Source of the DNA: Bacillus changyiensis
GTDB taxonomy: Bacteria; Bacillota; Bacilli; Bacillales; Bacillaceae
DNA: 64,000 nt
Direction of reading: 5' to 3'
Assembly (NCBI RefSeq): GCF_027706145.1
Contig: NZ_JAQFWW010000003.1
Location: 62,001 to 126,000, forward strand
Shown here: in pieces, positions 1 through 8,373 of the stretch
Layout of the letters: each line of letters opens with the position of its first letter
How positions within the stretch are numbered: position 1 is the stretch's first letter
Program-made: the position numbers and the translations under genes
The notes under the pieces: model-generated
What the model was told of the DNA's origin: nothing
Databases searched by the model: none
The model's input: only the letters and a program-made list of their open reading frames with translations

Positions 1-555
1 AAAGCCGATTTTGCCTTTGTACTTCACGCACTTAGTTACCTTTCAAGTAAAGGTCGTGCTGCTATCGTTTGTTTCCCAGGTATTTTTTACCGTGGTGGTG
101 CAGAACAAAAAATTAGAAAGTATCTGATTGATAATAACTTTGTTGAAACGGTTATTTCATTAGCACCTAACCTCTTTTACGGGACTTCAATAGCAGTTAA
201 TATCTTGGTACTTTCTAAGCATAAAACCGATAATAAAACTCAATTTATTGATGCAAGTGGAGTAGATTTCTATAAAAAAGAAACGAATAATAACATACTT
301 ACAGATGAACATATAGAGAAAATAATGAAAATGTTTGACAGTAAAGAAGATATTGATCATGTTGCAAACTCTGTTGATTATGAGGCAATCGTTCAAAATG
401 ATTACAATCTTTCAGTAAGTTCATACGTGAAAGCGAAAAATGCAAAGGAAATCATTGATATTAATGAGCTGAATGCCGAGATAAAAACGACTGTAGCAAA
501 GATAGACCAACTTCGTGCTGAAATTGATGACATTATTGAGGTGATTGAATCATGA
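1..555 (+). CDS. hsdM: Type I restriction enzyme modification subunit HsdM, 3' end
   Basis: An open frame runs from base 1 to the TGA at 553-555, giving about 184 C-terminal residues. HsdM is the N6-adenine methyltransferase subunit that forms the M2S1 core with HsdS. The visible part contains the late methyltransferase strand region ([20 protein letters not shown], then [17 protein letters not shown]), typical of the N6_Mtase family after the NPPF motif. The tail is a helix-rich coiled segment ending in DIIEVIES, as expected for the part that packs on HsdS. The catalytic NPPF motif lies upstream of the window. The stop overlaps the hsdS start in ATGA, so the two are translationally coupled. 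Confidence 0.93.
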   Translation, partial: KADFAFVLHALSYLSSKGRAAIVCFPGIFYRGGAEQKIRKYLIDNNFVETVISLAPNLFYGTSIAVNILVLSKHKTDNKTQFIDASGVDFYKKETNNNILTDEHIEKIMKMFDSKEDIDHVANSVDYEAIVQNDYNLSVSSYVKAKNAKEIIDINELNAEIKTTVAKIDQLRAEIDDIIEVIES

Positions 556-1802
556 TTAAACCGAATTATATAGAGAAACTACTTGATGAGGTTGAGGTTG
601 AGTGGAAAGCCTTAGGGGATGTTACATTACCAACTTCCAATATTAAGTGGAGAGAGACAAAGGATACTTATCGGTATATTGATTTAACTTCAGTTAGTCG
701 CGAAACAAACAAAATAATTAAAACAACTGAAATATCCGCCGAAGATGCACCAAGCAGAGCCAAAAAGTTAGTAATCAAAAATGATGTTATTTTTGCAACA
801 ACTCGTCCCACCCAGCAACGAGTTTGTTTGATTACTGAAGAATTTTCCGGAGGAGTTGCTAGTACTGGTTATTGTATCTTAAGAGCGAAAACAAATGAAG
901 TTTTACCTAAATGGATTTATCATTATATTTTTTCATCTGATTTTAAAAGGTATTTAGAAGAGAATCAAAGTGGATCAGCATATCCAGCAATTTCTGATGC
1001 TAAGGTCAAAGAGTTTAAAATCCCTATCCCATCTCTTAAAGTGCAAGAAGAAATCATTCGTATTTTAGACTCTTTCTCAGACCATACAGCAGAGCTTACA
1101 GCAGAGCTTACAGCAGAGCTTACATCTCGTAAAAAGCAATATGGATTTTATCGTGATAAGTTGCTGACTTTTGAAGAGGGGAATGTTGAGTGGAAACGGT
1201 TGGGTGATGTGGGCGAGTTCGTTTATGGCTACGCTGCAAAAGCTCAGGATTCGGGTGATGCCAGATTTATCAGGATTACAGATATAAATATGAATGGAAA
1301 ACTTATACCAACAGATGCAAAGTTCGTTGATATTTCAGAAGAGAACGAAAGATTTATTCTGGAAAAAGATGATTTGTTAATGGCTCGGACTGGAGCAACT
1401 TTTGGTAAAACGATGATATTTGAAGAAGATTACCCTGCTATTTTCGCCGGCTTTTTAATCAAACTTAGTTTTGATAAGAAAATCATCAATTCCAAATATT
1501 ATTGGCACTTTGCTCAAAGCGAACTGTTTTGGCATCAAGCTAACAAATTGGTATCAGGTGGTGGACAGCCCCAATTTAATGCCAATGCTATTAGAAAAGT
1601 CAAAATCCCAATTCCGTACCCAGATAACCCAGACAAATCTCTTGTAGAACAAGCTCGTATCGCATCTATCCTCGACAAATTCGATACCTTGATATTCTCA
1701 ATTACTGAAGATTTACGTCGTGAAATAGAGCTGCGCCAGAAACAATATGAATGTTATCGTGATATGTTTCTTAGCTTTCTAAAAAAGGAGGTAGAGGAGT
1801 AA
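552..1802 (+). CDS. hsdS: Type I restriction enzyme specificity subunit HsdS
   Basis: HsdS (416 aa) recognises the bipartite DNA target of the type I enzyme. Two target-recognition domains (about residues 10-175 and 210-380) are each followed by a conserved helical region: [16 protein letters not shown] in the centre and [18 protein letters not shown] at the C-terminus. The central spacer carries three tandem TAEL repeats, the hallmark of the EcoR124-like IC family. The start overlaps the hsdM stop (ATGA). The gene ends one base before the next start, so hsdM-hsdS-nuclease reads as one operon. Confidence 0.95.
   Translation: MIKPNYIEKLLDEVEVEWKALGDVTLPTSNIKWRETKDTYRYIDLTSVSRETNKIIKTTEISAEDAPSRAKKLVIKNDVIFATTRPTQQRVCLITEEFSGGVASTGYCILRAKTNEVLPKWIYHYIFSSDFKRYLEENQSGSAYPAISDAKVKEFKIPIPSLKVQEEIIRILDSFSDHTAELTAELTAELTSRKKQYGFYRDKLLTFEEGNVEWKRLGDVGEFVYGYAAKAQDSGDARFIRITDINMNGKLIPTDAKFVDISEENERFILEKDDLLMARTGATFGKTMIFEEDYPAIFAGFLIKLSFDKKIINSKYYWHFAQSELFWHQANKLVSGGGQPQFNANAIRKVKIPIPYPDNPDKSLVEQARIASILDKFDTLIFSITEDLRREIELRQKQYECYRDMFLSFLKKEVEE
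1086..1121 (+). repeat. Three tandem 12-bp repeats encoding TAEL in hsdS
   Basis: The unit ACAGCAGAGCTT occurs three times exactly (1086-1097, 1098-1109, 1110-1121), in frame, followed by a partial ACA. It encodes [12 protein letters not shown] in the spacer between the two recognition domains. In EcoR124I and its relative EcoR124II, two versus three TAEL repeats change the spacer of the recognised DNA sequence by one base (established knowledge). The perfect identity of the units makes gain or loss by slippage or recombination likely. Confidence 0.93.
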
Positions 1803-1803
1803 T

Positions 1804-3000
1804 ATGGGAACTTCATTAACTGAAATTGCACAAACGCTGAAAGTCGCCAAACATAAAACTAGAGCTAAAGATGCGAGTGAATCTGATGTAAAAGTTCAGT
1901 TGATTTATGCTTTTAATGGGACGGGGAAAACTAGGCTTTCACGGGAATTCAAATCGTTATTATCAACGAATTTAGATGGGGATACGGAGTTAGAGTTATC
2001 GGAAGTAGTGGGTAAAAATTATCTTTATTATAATGCTTTTACGGAAGATTTGTTTTATTGGGATAATGACTTAGAAAATGATACTGCACCAAAACTTAAA
2101 ATTCATCCTAATACATTTACAAACTGGATTTTAGAAAGGCAAGGACAAGACAGGAATATTATTTCTAATTTTCAACACTATACTGATGAAAAATTAACTC
2201 CACATTTTAATGAAGAATATTCTATTAAAGATAAGAATGGGAATAATGTAACAGTAGGGGCTTTTACAGAAATAACCTTTTCATATGAACGTGGTAATGA
2301 TGAGATTTCAGATAGCATTAAAATTTCAAAAGGTGAAGAGAGTAACTTTGTATGGTGTGTTTTTAATTCTCTACTTGAACAAGTTATTGATGTATTAAAT
2401 GTAGCTGAACCAAGTGATAGAGAAACAGATCAATTTAATCAGTTGGAATATGTATTTATAGATGACCCAGTAAGTTCATTGGATGACAATCGTTTGATTG
2501 AATTAGCGGTAAGTTTGGCAAAATTGATTAAGAGAAGTCAGTCAGAACTTAAGTTTATTATAACCACACATAATCCTCTATTTTATAATGTATTACATAA
2601 TGAGTTTAAGAAAGATAAATTTAAAAAATATTTTCTTAAAAAAAAGGGAGATGGGGAACATGAATTAGTTTCCCAAAGGAATGATTCACCTTTTTCCTAT
2701 CATCTTTTCTTAAAAACTGAAATAGAGAGAGCTATTGAAACAGATCAATTAAAAAAGTATCATTTTAATTACCTTAGGAATATTTTGGAGAAAACATCGA
2801 CATTTTTGGGTTATGACAACTGGGGAGAACTTTTATTTGAAATTACAGAGGGAAACCCTGAACCTTATATTACAAGAATCATTAATATTTCGAGTCATTC
2901 TAAGCATTCAGGAGATGAAATACCTGAGTTATTAGATGATGATAAACGTGTTTTGAATTATTTACTAAAGGGACTTAAGGAAAAATATCATTTTAAATAA
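1804..3000 (+). CDS. prrC: PrrC-like anticodon nuclease within the hsd operon
   Basis: This 398-aa protein has an ABC-type ATPase N-terminal part: a Walker A-like AFNGTGKT (36-43), a signature-like ISKGEESNF (174-182), Walker B with D-loop [11 protein letters not shown] (218-228) and a TTHNP switch (254-258). The C-terminal part has RNILE (R325, E329) and ISSHSKH (H365, H368). These fit the Arg-Glu-His triad of E. coli PrrC (R320, E324, H356; 396 aa), a latent ribonuclease that cuts tRNA-Lys at the wobble base when phage proteins inhibit the companion type IC enzyme. The order hsdM-hsdS-prrC-hsdR is that of EcoprrI. The length is too short for RloC, which has a long coiled coil with a zinc hook. 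The start lies one base after the hsdS stop, with GGAGG upstream. Family assignment is by motif, length and context; activity is inferred. Confidence 0.85.
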   Translation: MGTSLTEIAQTLKVAKHKTRAKDASESDVKVQLIYAFNGTGKTRLSREFKSLLSTNLDGDTELELSEVVGKNYLYYNAFTEDLFYWDNDLENDTAPKLKIHPNTFTNWILERQGQDRNIISNFQHYTDEKLTPHFNEEYSIKDKNGNNVTVGAFTEITFSYERGNDEISDSIKISKGEESNFVWCVFNSLLEQVIDVLNVAEPSDRETDQFNQLEYVFIDDPVSSLDDNRLIELAVSLAKLIKRSQSELKFIITTHNPLFYNVLHNEFKKDKFKKYFLKKKGDGEHELVSQRNDSPFSYHLFLKTEIERAIETDQLKKYHFNYLRNILEKTSTFLGYDNWGELLFEITEGNPEPYITRIINISSHSKHSGDEIPELLDDDKRVLNYLLKGLKEKYHFK

Positions 3001-3041
3001 GATGAAAGATATAAAATTGAAGCAGAGGAGGCGGGAATTTA

Positions 3042-6000
3042 ATGAGCGATCTCAAAACCATTGCAGAATCAAATCACTATATAGTTTTAGATAAGTATAC
3101 CAAGATAGCAGAACAAGGGGTTGGCTATCAAACGGAAGCTAATTTAGAACGAGAGCTAATTCAAGATTTAGTTAATCAAGGCTATGAGCATCTGCCAAGT
3201 TTAAACACTCGCGAAAAAATATTTGCTAATGTTCGTGTGCAACTGCAAAACCTCAACAATGTTCAGTTTTCAGAAGAGGAATGGATTCGATTTTGTGAGC
3301 AGTTTTTAGATAAACCCGGTGATAACCATATTGATAAAACCCGTAAAATTCATAATGACTATATTTATGACTTTGTCTTTGATGATGGGCATATTCAGAA
3401 TATTTACCTGGTAGACAAGAACAATATGGCCAACAATAAAGTGCAGGTCATTTCGCAATTTGAGCAAAAAGGAACGGAAGCCAATCGATATGATGTGACC
3501 ATCCTGGTCAATGGATTACCTTTAGTACAAGTGGAGCTTAAAAAGCGTGGGATTGCTATTCGTGAAGCCTTTAATCAGGTTCATCGATATAGTAAAGAGA
3601 GTTTTAACTCTGAAAAATCTCTGTTTAAATATTTACAGATTTTCGTGATTTCTAATGGGACAGACAGCCGTTATTTTGCGAATACGACGAAACGTGACAA
3701 GAACAGTTTTGATTTTACGATGAATTGGGCAAAAGCGGATAATATCCTGATTAAAGATCTAAAAGATTTTACAGCTACATTTTTTCAGAAAGATACTTTA
3801 TTGAATGTACTACTGAAATATTCCGTTTTTGATGTGAGTGATAACCTGCTGATTATGCGTCCTTATCAAATTGCCGCTGCTGAGAGAATCTTATGGAAAA
3901 TCAAGAGTACATACCAAGCCCAAAAATGGAGTACCACTGAAAGCGGGGGGTATATTTGGCATACAACAGGTTCGGGAAAAACGCTTACGAGTTTTAAAGC
4001 TGCTCGTTTGGCTACTGAACTGGATTTTATAGATAAAGTATTTTTTGTTGTCGATCGGAAAGACCTGGATTTTCAGACGATGAAAGAGTATCAGCGTTTT
4101 TCCCCTGACAGTGTTAATGGTTCAGAAAGTACCGCAGGATTAAAGCGTAACATTGATAAAGATGATAATAAAATTATTGTGACGACGATTCAAAAACTGA
4201 ATAATCTCATTAAAAGCGAAGCGGAACTCTCTATATATAATAAGCAAGTGGTATTTATTTTTGATGAAGCTCATCGTTCACAATTTGGTGAAGCTCAAAA
4301 GAATATCAAGAAAAAGTTTAAAAAGTTCTATCAGTTTGGATTTACAGGGACACCTATTTTTCCTGAAAATGCTTTGGGTTCTGAAACGACTTCTTCTGTT
4401 TTTGGTCGAGAATTACACTCTTATGTCATTACAGATGCCATTAGAGATGAAAAAGTTTTAAAGTTCAAAGTAGATTATAACGATGTACGTCCAAAGTTCA
4501 AATCAATTGAAACAGAACAGGATGAGAAGAAGCTATCAGCAGCAGAAAATAAAGAAGCTTTGCTGCATCCTGAACGGATTAAAGAAATTTCCCAATACAT
4601 TCTTTCTAATTTTAGAGTAAAAACCCATCGTTTAAACGCGAATGGAAAAGGATTTAACGCCATGTTTGCTGTGAGTAGTGTTGACGCAGCCAAACTCTAC
4701 TATGAATCACTAAATAACTTACAACAGGGAAGCAGTACCCCCCTTAAGATTGCGACAATTTTCTCCTTTGCAGCGAATGAGGAGCAAAATGCTATAGGTG
4801 AAATTCTTGATGAAACTTTTGAACCTACAGCTATGGATAGTAGTGCAAAAGAGTTTTTAAGTATAGCCATTAAAGACTATAATGCCATGTTTAAAACCAA
4901 TTATGGCGTTGAAAGTAAGGGATTTCAAAATTACTATCGTGACCTTGCTAAACGGGTGAAAAACAAAGAGATTGATTTACTGATTGTTGTTGGAATGTTT
5001 TTAACAGGTTTTGATGCACCTACATTAAATACTTTATTTGTTGATAAAAATCTTCGGTATCATGGTTTAATGCAAGCTTTTTCAAGAACAAATCGTATTT
5101 ATGATTCCACCAAAACCTTTGGTAATATTGTTACTTTTAGAGATTTAGAACAAGCAACCATAGACGCCATTACTCTTTTTGGGGAGAAAAACACTAAAAA
5201 TGTGGTGCTGGAAAAAAGCTATAAAGATTATATGGAAGGATTCTCAGATGTGGCAACGGGTGAAGCCCGTCGTGGTTATGTAGACGTAGTCAAAGAGCTA
5301 CAAGAGCGTTTTCCTAATGTTGAAGATATTGCTACGGAGAAGGATAAAAAGGATTTTGCGAAACTTTTTGGTGAATATTTGCGCATTGAAAATATCCTAC
5401 AGAACTATGATGAATTTACAAGTTTAAAAGCTCTACAAACTCTAGATGTGAGTGACCCTATGGCTCTTGAAGATTTTAAATCGACTCATTATGTAACAGA
5501 TGAAGATATAGCGGCTATGCAAGAGATTCAAGTACCAGAAGAAAGAACGATTCAAGATTACCGCTCTTCATATAATGACATTCGTGATTGGATCCGCCGT
5601 GAAAAAACTGGAAAAGAAAAAGATAATTCCTATATTGATTGGGATGATGTTGTCTTTGAAGTAGATCTTTTAAAATCCCAAGAGATCAATTTAGATTATA
5701 TTCTTGAACTTATTTTTGAACATAACAAAAAAGTAAAAGATAAAGCATCTTTGGTTGAAGAAGTTCGTCGCTTAATTCGCTCTAGTGTAGGAAACCGTGC
5801 AAAAGAAAGCTTGGTAGTTGATTTTATCAATCAAGCTGATTTAGATAGTATTCAAGATAAAGCAAGTATTATTGATGCCTTTTTCTCATTTGCTCAAACT
5901 GAGCAAAAACGTGAAGCAGAAGAATTGATTAGTACTGAAAATCTTAATGAAGAAGCTGCAAAAAGATATTTTTTAGCTTCATTAAAAAGAGAATATGCCA

Positions 6001-6140
6001 GTGAAAATGGAACGGAGCTTAATGAAGTTCTTCCTAAAATGAGTCCTCTTAATCCTCAGTATTTAACAAAAAAGCAGAGCGTTTTTCAGAAAATCTCTGC
6101 CTTTGTGGATAAGTTCAAGGGTGTGGGTGGAAAAATTTAA
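3042..6140 (+). CDS. hsdR: Type I restriction enzyme motor/endonuclease subunit HsdR
   Basis: HsdR (1032 aa) is the ATP-driven translocase and endonuclease of the type I complex. The nuclease domain has RYDV (D151), VELKK (E165, K167) and QVHRY (Q179, Y183). The SF2 helicase motor has HTTGSGKT (K313), DEAH (408-411), a TGTP motif and later QAFSRTNR. D151, E165, K167 and K313 fall at the same residue numbers as the known EcoR124I residues (1038 aa), supporting type IC. The start has GAGGAGGCGGG about 10 bases upstream. It follows the nuclease gene by 41 bp and ends the operon at a strong terminator. No frameshift is seen, so the system looks intact. Confidence 0.96.
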   Translation: MSDLKTIAESNHYIVLDKYTKIAEQGVGYQTEANLERELIQDLVNQGYEHLPSLNTREKIFANVRVQLQNLNNVQFSEEEWIRFCEQFLDKPGDNHIDKTRKIHNDYIYDFVFDDGHIQNIYLVDKNNMANNKVQVISQFEQKGTEANRYDVTILVNGLPLVQVELKKRGIAIREAFNQVHRYSKESFNSEKSLFKYLQIFVISNGTDSRYFANTTKRDKNSFDFTMNWAKADNILIKDLKDFTATFFQKDTLLNVLLKYSVFDVSDNLLIMRPYQIAAAERILWKIKSTYQAQKWSTTESGGYIWHTTGSGKTLTSFKAARLATELDFIDKVFFVVDRKDLDFQTMKEYQRFSPDSVNGSESTAGLKRNIDKDDNKIIVTTIQKLNNLIKSEAELSIYNKQVVFIFDEAHRSQFGEAQKNIKKKFKKFYQFGFTGTPIFPENALGSETTSSVFGRELHSYVITDAIRDEKVLKFKVDYNDVRPKFKSIETEQDEKKLSAAENKEALLHPERIKEISQYILSNFRVKTHRLNANGKGFNAMFAVSSVDAAKLYYESLNNLQQGSSTPLKIATIFSFAANEEQNAIGEILDETFEPTAMDSSAKEFLSIAIKDYNAMFKTNYGVESKGFQNYYRDLAKRVKNKEIDLLIVVGMFLTGFDAPTLNTLFVDKNLRYHGLMQAFSRTNRIYDSTKTFGNIVTFRDLEQATIDAITLFGEKNTKNVVLEKSYKDYMEGFSDVATGEARRGYVDVVKELQERFPNVEDIATEKDKKDFAKLFGEYLRIENILQNYDEFTSLKALQTLDVSDPMALEDFKSTHYVTDEDIAAMQEIQVPEERTIQDYRSSYNDIRDWIRREKTGKEKDNSYIDWDDVVFEVDLLKSQEINLDYILELIFEHNKKVKDKASLVEEVRRLIRSSVGNRAKESLVVDFINQADLDSIQDKASIIDAFFSFAQTEQKREAEELISTENLNEEAAKRYFLASLKREYASENGTELNEVLPKMSPLNPQYLTKKQSVFQKISAFVDKFKGVGGKI

Positions 6141-6204
6141 TAAATCTAAAATAGCGGTTACATCAAAATATTTGACTTTTATTCTAAAGGAACAAAATTT
6201 CATT

Positions 6205-6250
6205 GGTGATAGTGTAGAATTATTTCAGTCTACATCATCACCTTTTTATT
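6205..6250 (+). terminator. Intrinsic terminator of the hsd operon
   Basis: The arms GGTGAT..TGTAGA and TCTACA..ATCACC pair around a loop of about 10 bases and are followed by TTTTTATTT. Confidence 0.85.
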
Positions 6251-6363
6251 TAGTACCATAATTTTTTTAAATAACAATACTATCACCCGCTTCTTTGGTA
6301 ATATATAGATTAACATCCAGATAAATACACTATATCATTTTTTTACACAAAGGAGGGTTAGAA

Positions 6364-6570
6364 ATGAAAAAAAGGTTAATAGCTATTAGCCTAATTCTTA
6401 TTTGTGCATTTGTTGGTGTATCCTCAGTTTCTGGTTCAACGGTTCAGCCAATTGAACGGGTGAACTTTGAAAATGCAAAAGAATCATCTGTATCGGAACC
6501 AGAGTACCTACCTGCACTTGCTGCAATTGGACAGAGTAAAATTGTTAAACTTATGATTCAAGATTACTGA
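6364..6570 (+). CDS. Small exported peptide (68 aa), function unknown
   Basis: A near-perfect Shine-Dalgarno (AAAGGAGGG) sits 7 bases before the ATG. The product begins MKKRLIAISLILICAFVGVSSVSG, a clear signal peptide with cleavage likely near residue 24. A short mature part of about 44 residues follows and ends in VKLMIQDY. It is organised like a Bacillus pre-signalling peptide (Phr or PapR type), but I recognise no sequence match and no adjacent Rap or PlcR-like receptor. The nearest gene is a convergent MerR-type regulator. It could also be a remnant of a longer secreted protein. Coding is likely; function is not assigned. Confidence 0.6.
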   Translation: MKKRLIAISLILICAFVGVSSVSGSTVQPIERVNFENAKESSVSEPEYLPALAAIGQSKIVKLMIQDY

Positions 6571-6597
6571 TATATCATCGTTCGTTAAACGTGAAAA

Positions 6598-6636
6598 GGG
6601 CGTCCAATAGTCAAAAATCGACTTACTGGACAGCCT
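6598..6636 (+). terminator. Imperfect hairpin after the small peptide gene
   Basis: GGGCGTCCAATAGTC can pair imperfectly with GACTTACTGGACAGCC around a short A-rich loop. No strong T run follows. It resembles in sequence the GGGCTGTCCA/TGGACGCCC terminator after camS (34358-34390). Confidence 0.4.
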
Positions 6637-6755
6637 CTCGGTTGTTAAAAAATTAGTCCTACAATTTATAAATAATTAGCAGTAGAAGGGGATTTCAAAA
6701 GGAGAGTTAATTTGCCGCAGTTGAATAAAGGTTTTTAAAAAAGTTTTAAATTATA

Positions 6756-6860
6756 TTAACCAAAAACCATTCCTTGTTTTACAGAGAGATTCAAATTTTT
6801 AACTACTGGCAATCCTTTATAAGCTTTAGATAACTGATCCACACGAATGACATCTAGCAT
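6756..6860 (-). pseudogene. Truncated ABC transporter ATP-binding protein (N-terminal stump)
   Basis: On the minus strand an ATG at 6860 with AGGAGG eight bases upstream opens a 34-codon frame. It reads MLDVIRVDQLSKAYKG, then VVKNLNLSVKQGMVFG, then TAA. This is the standard start of an ABC ATPase up to the residue just before the Walker A loop, where the frame stops. The rest of the transporter is missing up to the peptide gene. It lies directly downstream of the MerR-type regulator on the same strand, so a regulator-transporter operon was probably cut by a deletion or insertion. Confidence 0.75.
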
Positions 6861-6890
6861 ACATATTTCCTCCTTTAATCTTGTTCACAT

Positions 6891-6922
6891 AAAAAAATAA
6901 CACCAGTCAGAAGGCTGGTGTT
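6891..6922 (-). terminator. Terminator or attenuator after the MerR-type regulator
   Basis: On the minus strand AACACCAG and CTGGTGTT form an 8-bp perfect stem with an 8-base loop, followed by ATTTTTTT. It lies between the regulator and the ABC stump. The arms match the inverted repeat upstream of the regulator (7711-7734), so the site may also bind protein. Confidence 0.7.
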
Positions 6923-6937
6923 AAAGTGTAAGGTTTA

Positions 6938-7678
6938 TTAAAATCTGTTTTTCATATTTTGCAGTTGAAACATCATAATCTGTGCATTGTTCTCAGCTTT
7001 ATTCAATGAATCGATTAACTTATCGCATACTGATATAATTTCTTCATTCCTTGTGGGAGTATGAAGCACTTCTTTTAAGTTTGCCTTTGGATTTGAGGAC
7101 AATGCATTAAGCATACGTAATATAGACTCAAGAGAATAATTTGCACACCGGAGAGAACGGATTATTTTTAATTGCCTTATATCTTTATCACTATAAATAC
7201 GATAACCATTTTCTTTCCGTTTAACAGATAAAAGACCATTCATCTCCCAATTTCTAAGTGTGTCCATAGAAATGTGGAGATAATCGGAAACTTCTTTTCT
7301 TTTCATGGACAGTTTATTTATTGGTGATTCACCATCTAAAAGTCGTTTCACTATGTCTATGGCTTCTTCTGCATGATTTCGTTCTTCTTGTAATTGTAAT
7401 CTATATTCTTGGGTAAGTTGTAAAGCCTTGTCGTAATCACTTAATGCTGCCGTTTTGACCATTTTGACAATCTTTTTTCTTAATCCATTTTGTAGCACTT
7501 CTACTTGGAAAGCAAGTCGAGCAAGTTTGAGTTGCTCTAAATGAAGGTCAGTGAAAATTCGATAGCCATTTGCTTGGCGTTCAGGTTTTGCAATAAGACC
7601 TAAATCTTCATAGAGTCGAACTGTATTGGGATGGACTCCAATTATTTTAGCGATTTGAGCTGTTTTATATGTTTTCAA
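6938..7678 (-). CDS. MerR-family regulator with two tandem HTH domains
   Basis: The 246-aa protein has a first MerR winged HTH at residues 3-70 (TAQIAKIIGVHPNTVRLYEDLGLI..NGYRIF) and a second at about 123-190 (KRKEVSDYLHISMDTLRNWE..NGYRIYSDKDIRQL). A helical linker lies between them and a coiled C-terminal tail follows. Ordinary MerR proteins carry one HTH and dimerise through the helix; two in one chain is less usual. No metal-binding cysteine set or drug-binding GyrI domain is visible. It probably controlled the ABC transporter whose stump remains downstream. Similar inverted repeats on both sides of the gene suggest autoregulation. The ligand is unknown. Confidence 0.85.
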   Translation of the reverse strand: MKTYKTAQIAKIIGVHPNTVRLYEDLGLIAKPERQANGYRIFTDLHLEQLKLARLAFQVEVLQNGLRKKIVKMVKTAALSDYDKALQLTQEYRLQLQEERNHAEEAIDIVKRLLDGESPINKLSMKRKEVSDYLHISMDTLRNWEMNGLLSVKRKENGYRIYSDKDIRQLKIIRSLRCANYSLESILRMLNALSSNPKANLKEVLHTPTRNEEIISVCDKLIDSLNKAENNAQIMMFQLQNMKNRF

Positions 7679-7710
7679 GGTTCAATCACCTCACTCAACA
7701 CTACTATCGT

Positions 7711-7734
7711 AACACCAATGAAAAGTCTGGTGTT
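7711..7734. promoter_or_regulatory. Candidate operator of the tandem-HTH MerR regulator
   Basis: AACACCA and TGGTGTT form perfect 7-bp inverted arms separated by 10 bases, ending 32 bp before the regulator start. The same arms recur just after the gene. MerR proteins bind such dyads inside their promoters; binding here is inferred. Confidence 0.5.
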
Positions 7735-7739
7735 ATAAT

Positions 7740-8050
7740 GGAGAAATTGTAATTGGTTGTTGTTTTCCTATTATAAAGTTGCAGTAGAGTAAAAAGTATT
7801 GGTACGGCTTTTTCTGCGGTAAGAAAGGATTTAGTATTTCTGATCACATGATTGGCTGGTGGATCTTAAATGTGCATTTCTCAACATCATGGCTACCATA
7901 TTTCGCAGCTAAAAGAGAAGGCGGGTGTCACCCATATTTGAATGTGACTATCGTTATCATTGTTCAATACCTGATTGCCTGAGTTTTATTTTAATGAAGA
8001 TCAGGTAGATTTGATTGAATTGACAAAAACAAACTGATCACATCAGAAAC
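7740..8050. other. Non-coding or decayed stretch before the pbuG control region
   Basis: About 300 bp hold no convincing gene. The longest sensible frame is 44 codons at 7848-7982 (+), beginning MIGWWILNVHFS. It is hydrophobic and aromatic-rich, lacks a Shine-Dalgarno and extends open a little upstream. It may be the remnant of a membrane protein gene lost at the edge of the restriction island. Confidence 0.35.
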
Positions 8051-8056
8051 TGGAAA

Positions 8057-8100
8057 AATGACGAACGAAACGGATGTTATAAACCATAACGTTCGTTTTT
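8057..8100 (+). promoter_or_regulatory. PurR-binding PurBox pair upstream of pbuG
   Basis: A CGAAC core (8062-8066) and an inverted GTTCG core (8091-8095) are separated by exactly 24 bases, the same spacing as the cores upstream of purE. The right box matches the reverse PurBox at 11 of 13 positions. The left box is weaker. PurR binds such divergent pairs and represses when PRPP is low. Confidence 0.65.
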
Positions 8101-8104
8101 TATA

Positions 8105-8133
8105 TTGTACTATCCGTTAGATGCTGTTACAAT
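8105..8133 (+). promoter_or_regulatory. Sigma-A promoter of pbuG
   Basis: TTGTAC (8105-8110), a 17-base spacer and TACAAT (8128-8133). It lies between the PurBox pair and the riboswitch. Confidence 0.75.
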
Positions 8134-8154
8134 ACAATAGTAATGATAAAAAAA

Positions 8155-8226
8155 CTTGTCGTATAATCATGGGGATATGGCCCATAAGTTTCTACCAAGC
8201 TGCCGTAAATAGCTTGACTACGCTTG
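8155..8226 (+). ncRNA. Guanine-type purine riboswitch of pbuG
   Basis: The conserved core is present: TATAATC, a P2 arm ATGGG/CCCAT with GATATGG loop, AGTTTCTACC, a P3 arm AAGCT/AGCTT with GCCGTAAAT loop, and GACTACG. The C in GACTA specifies guanine or hypoxanthine; adenine aptamers have U there. P1 is short: only CGTA/TACG pairs cleanly. Ligand binding should form the downstream terminator and shut off pbuG. Confidence 0.93.
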
Positions 8227-8285
8227 TATATATGATTTGAGATGTGAACTATCTTTTTTTCAGTATACAAAAAGTGTCAGTCAAG

Positions 8286-8314
8286 CGTCCCGTTTTATTG
8301 GGGCGTTTTTTGTT
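8286..8314 (+). terminator. Riboswitch expression-platform terminator before pbuG
   Basis: CGTCCC pairs with GGGGCG around a T-rich loop and is followed by TTTTTTG. It lies about 60 bp downstream of the aptamer and ahead of the coding region. Confidence 0.8.
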
Positions 8315-8373
8315 TAAAATTTAAGGTTTTTGAAACAATAAAAACGACAGTATATTGAGAGGAGTATATCATT

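Noticed and set aside
1804..3000. RloC-type nuclease instead of PrrC
   Set aside because: RloC is around 750 residues with a coiled-coil zinc hook inserted in the ATPase; this protein is 398 residues without it and lies in an hsd operon.
6598..6636. Insertion sequence end
   Set aside because: It resembles terminator hairpins such as the one after camS, and no transposase or target duplication is visible.
8155..8226. Adenine-specific purine riboswitch
   Set aside because: The specificity base in GACTACG is C. Adenine aptamers have U.
8340..8360. YhfZ operator-like AGTATATTG upstream of pbuG
   Set aside because: Only the right half matches, the palindrome is absent, and the site lies inside the pbuG leader after the terminator. 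Chance in AT-rich DNA.
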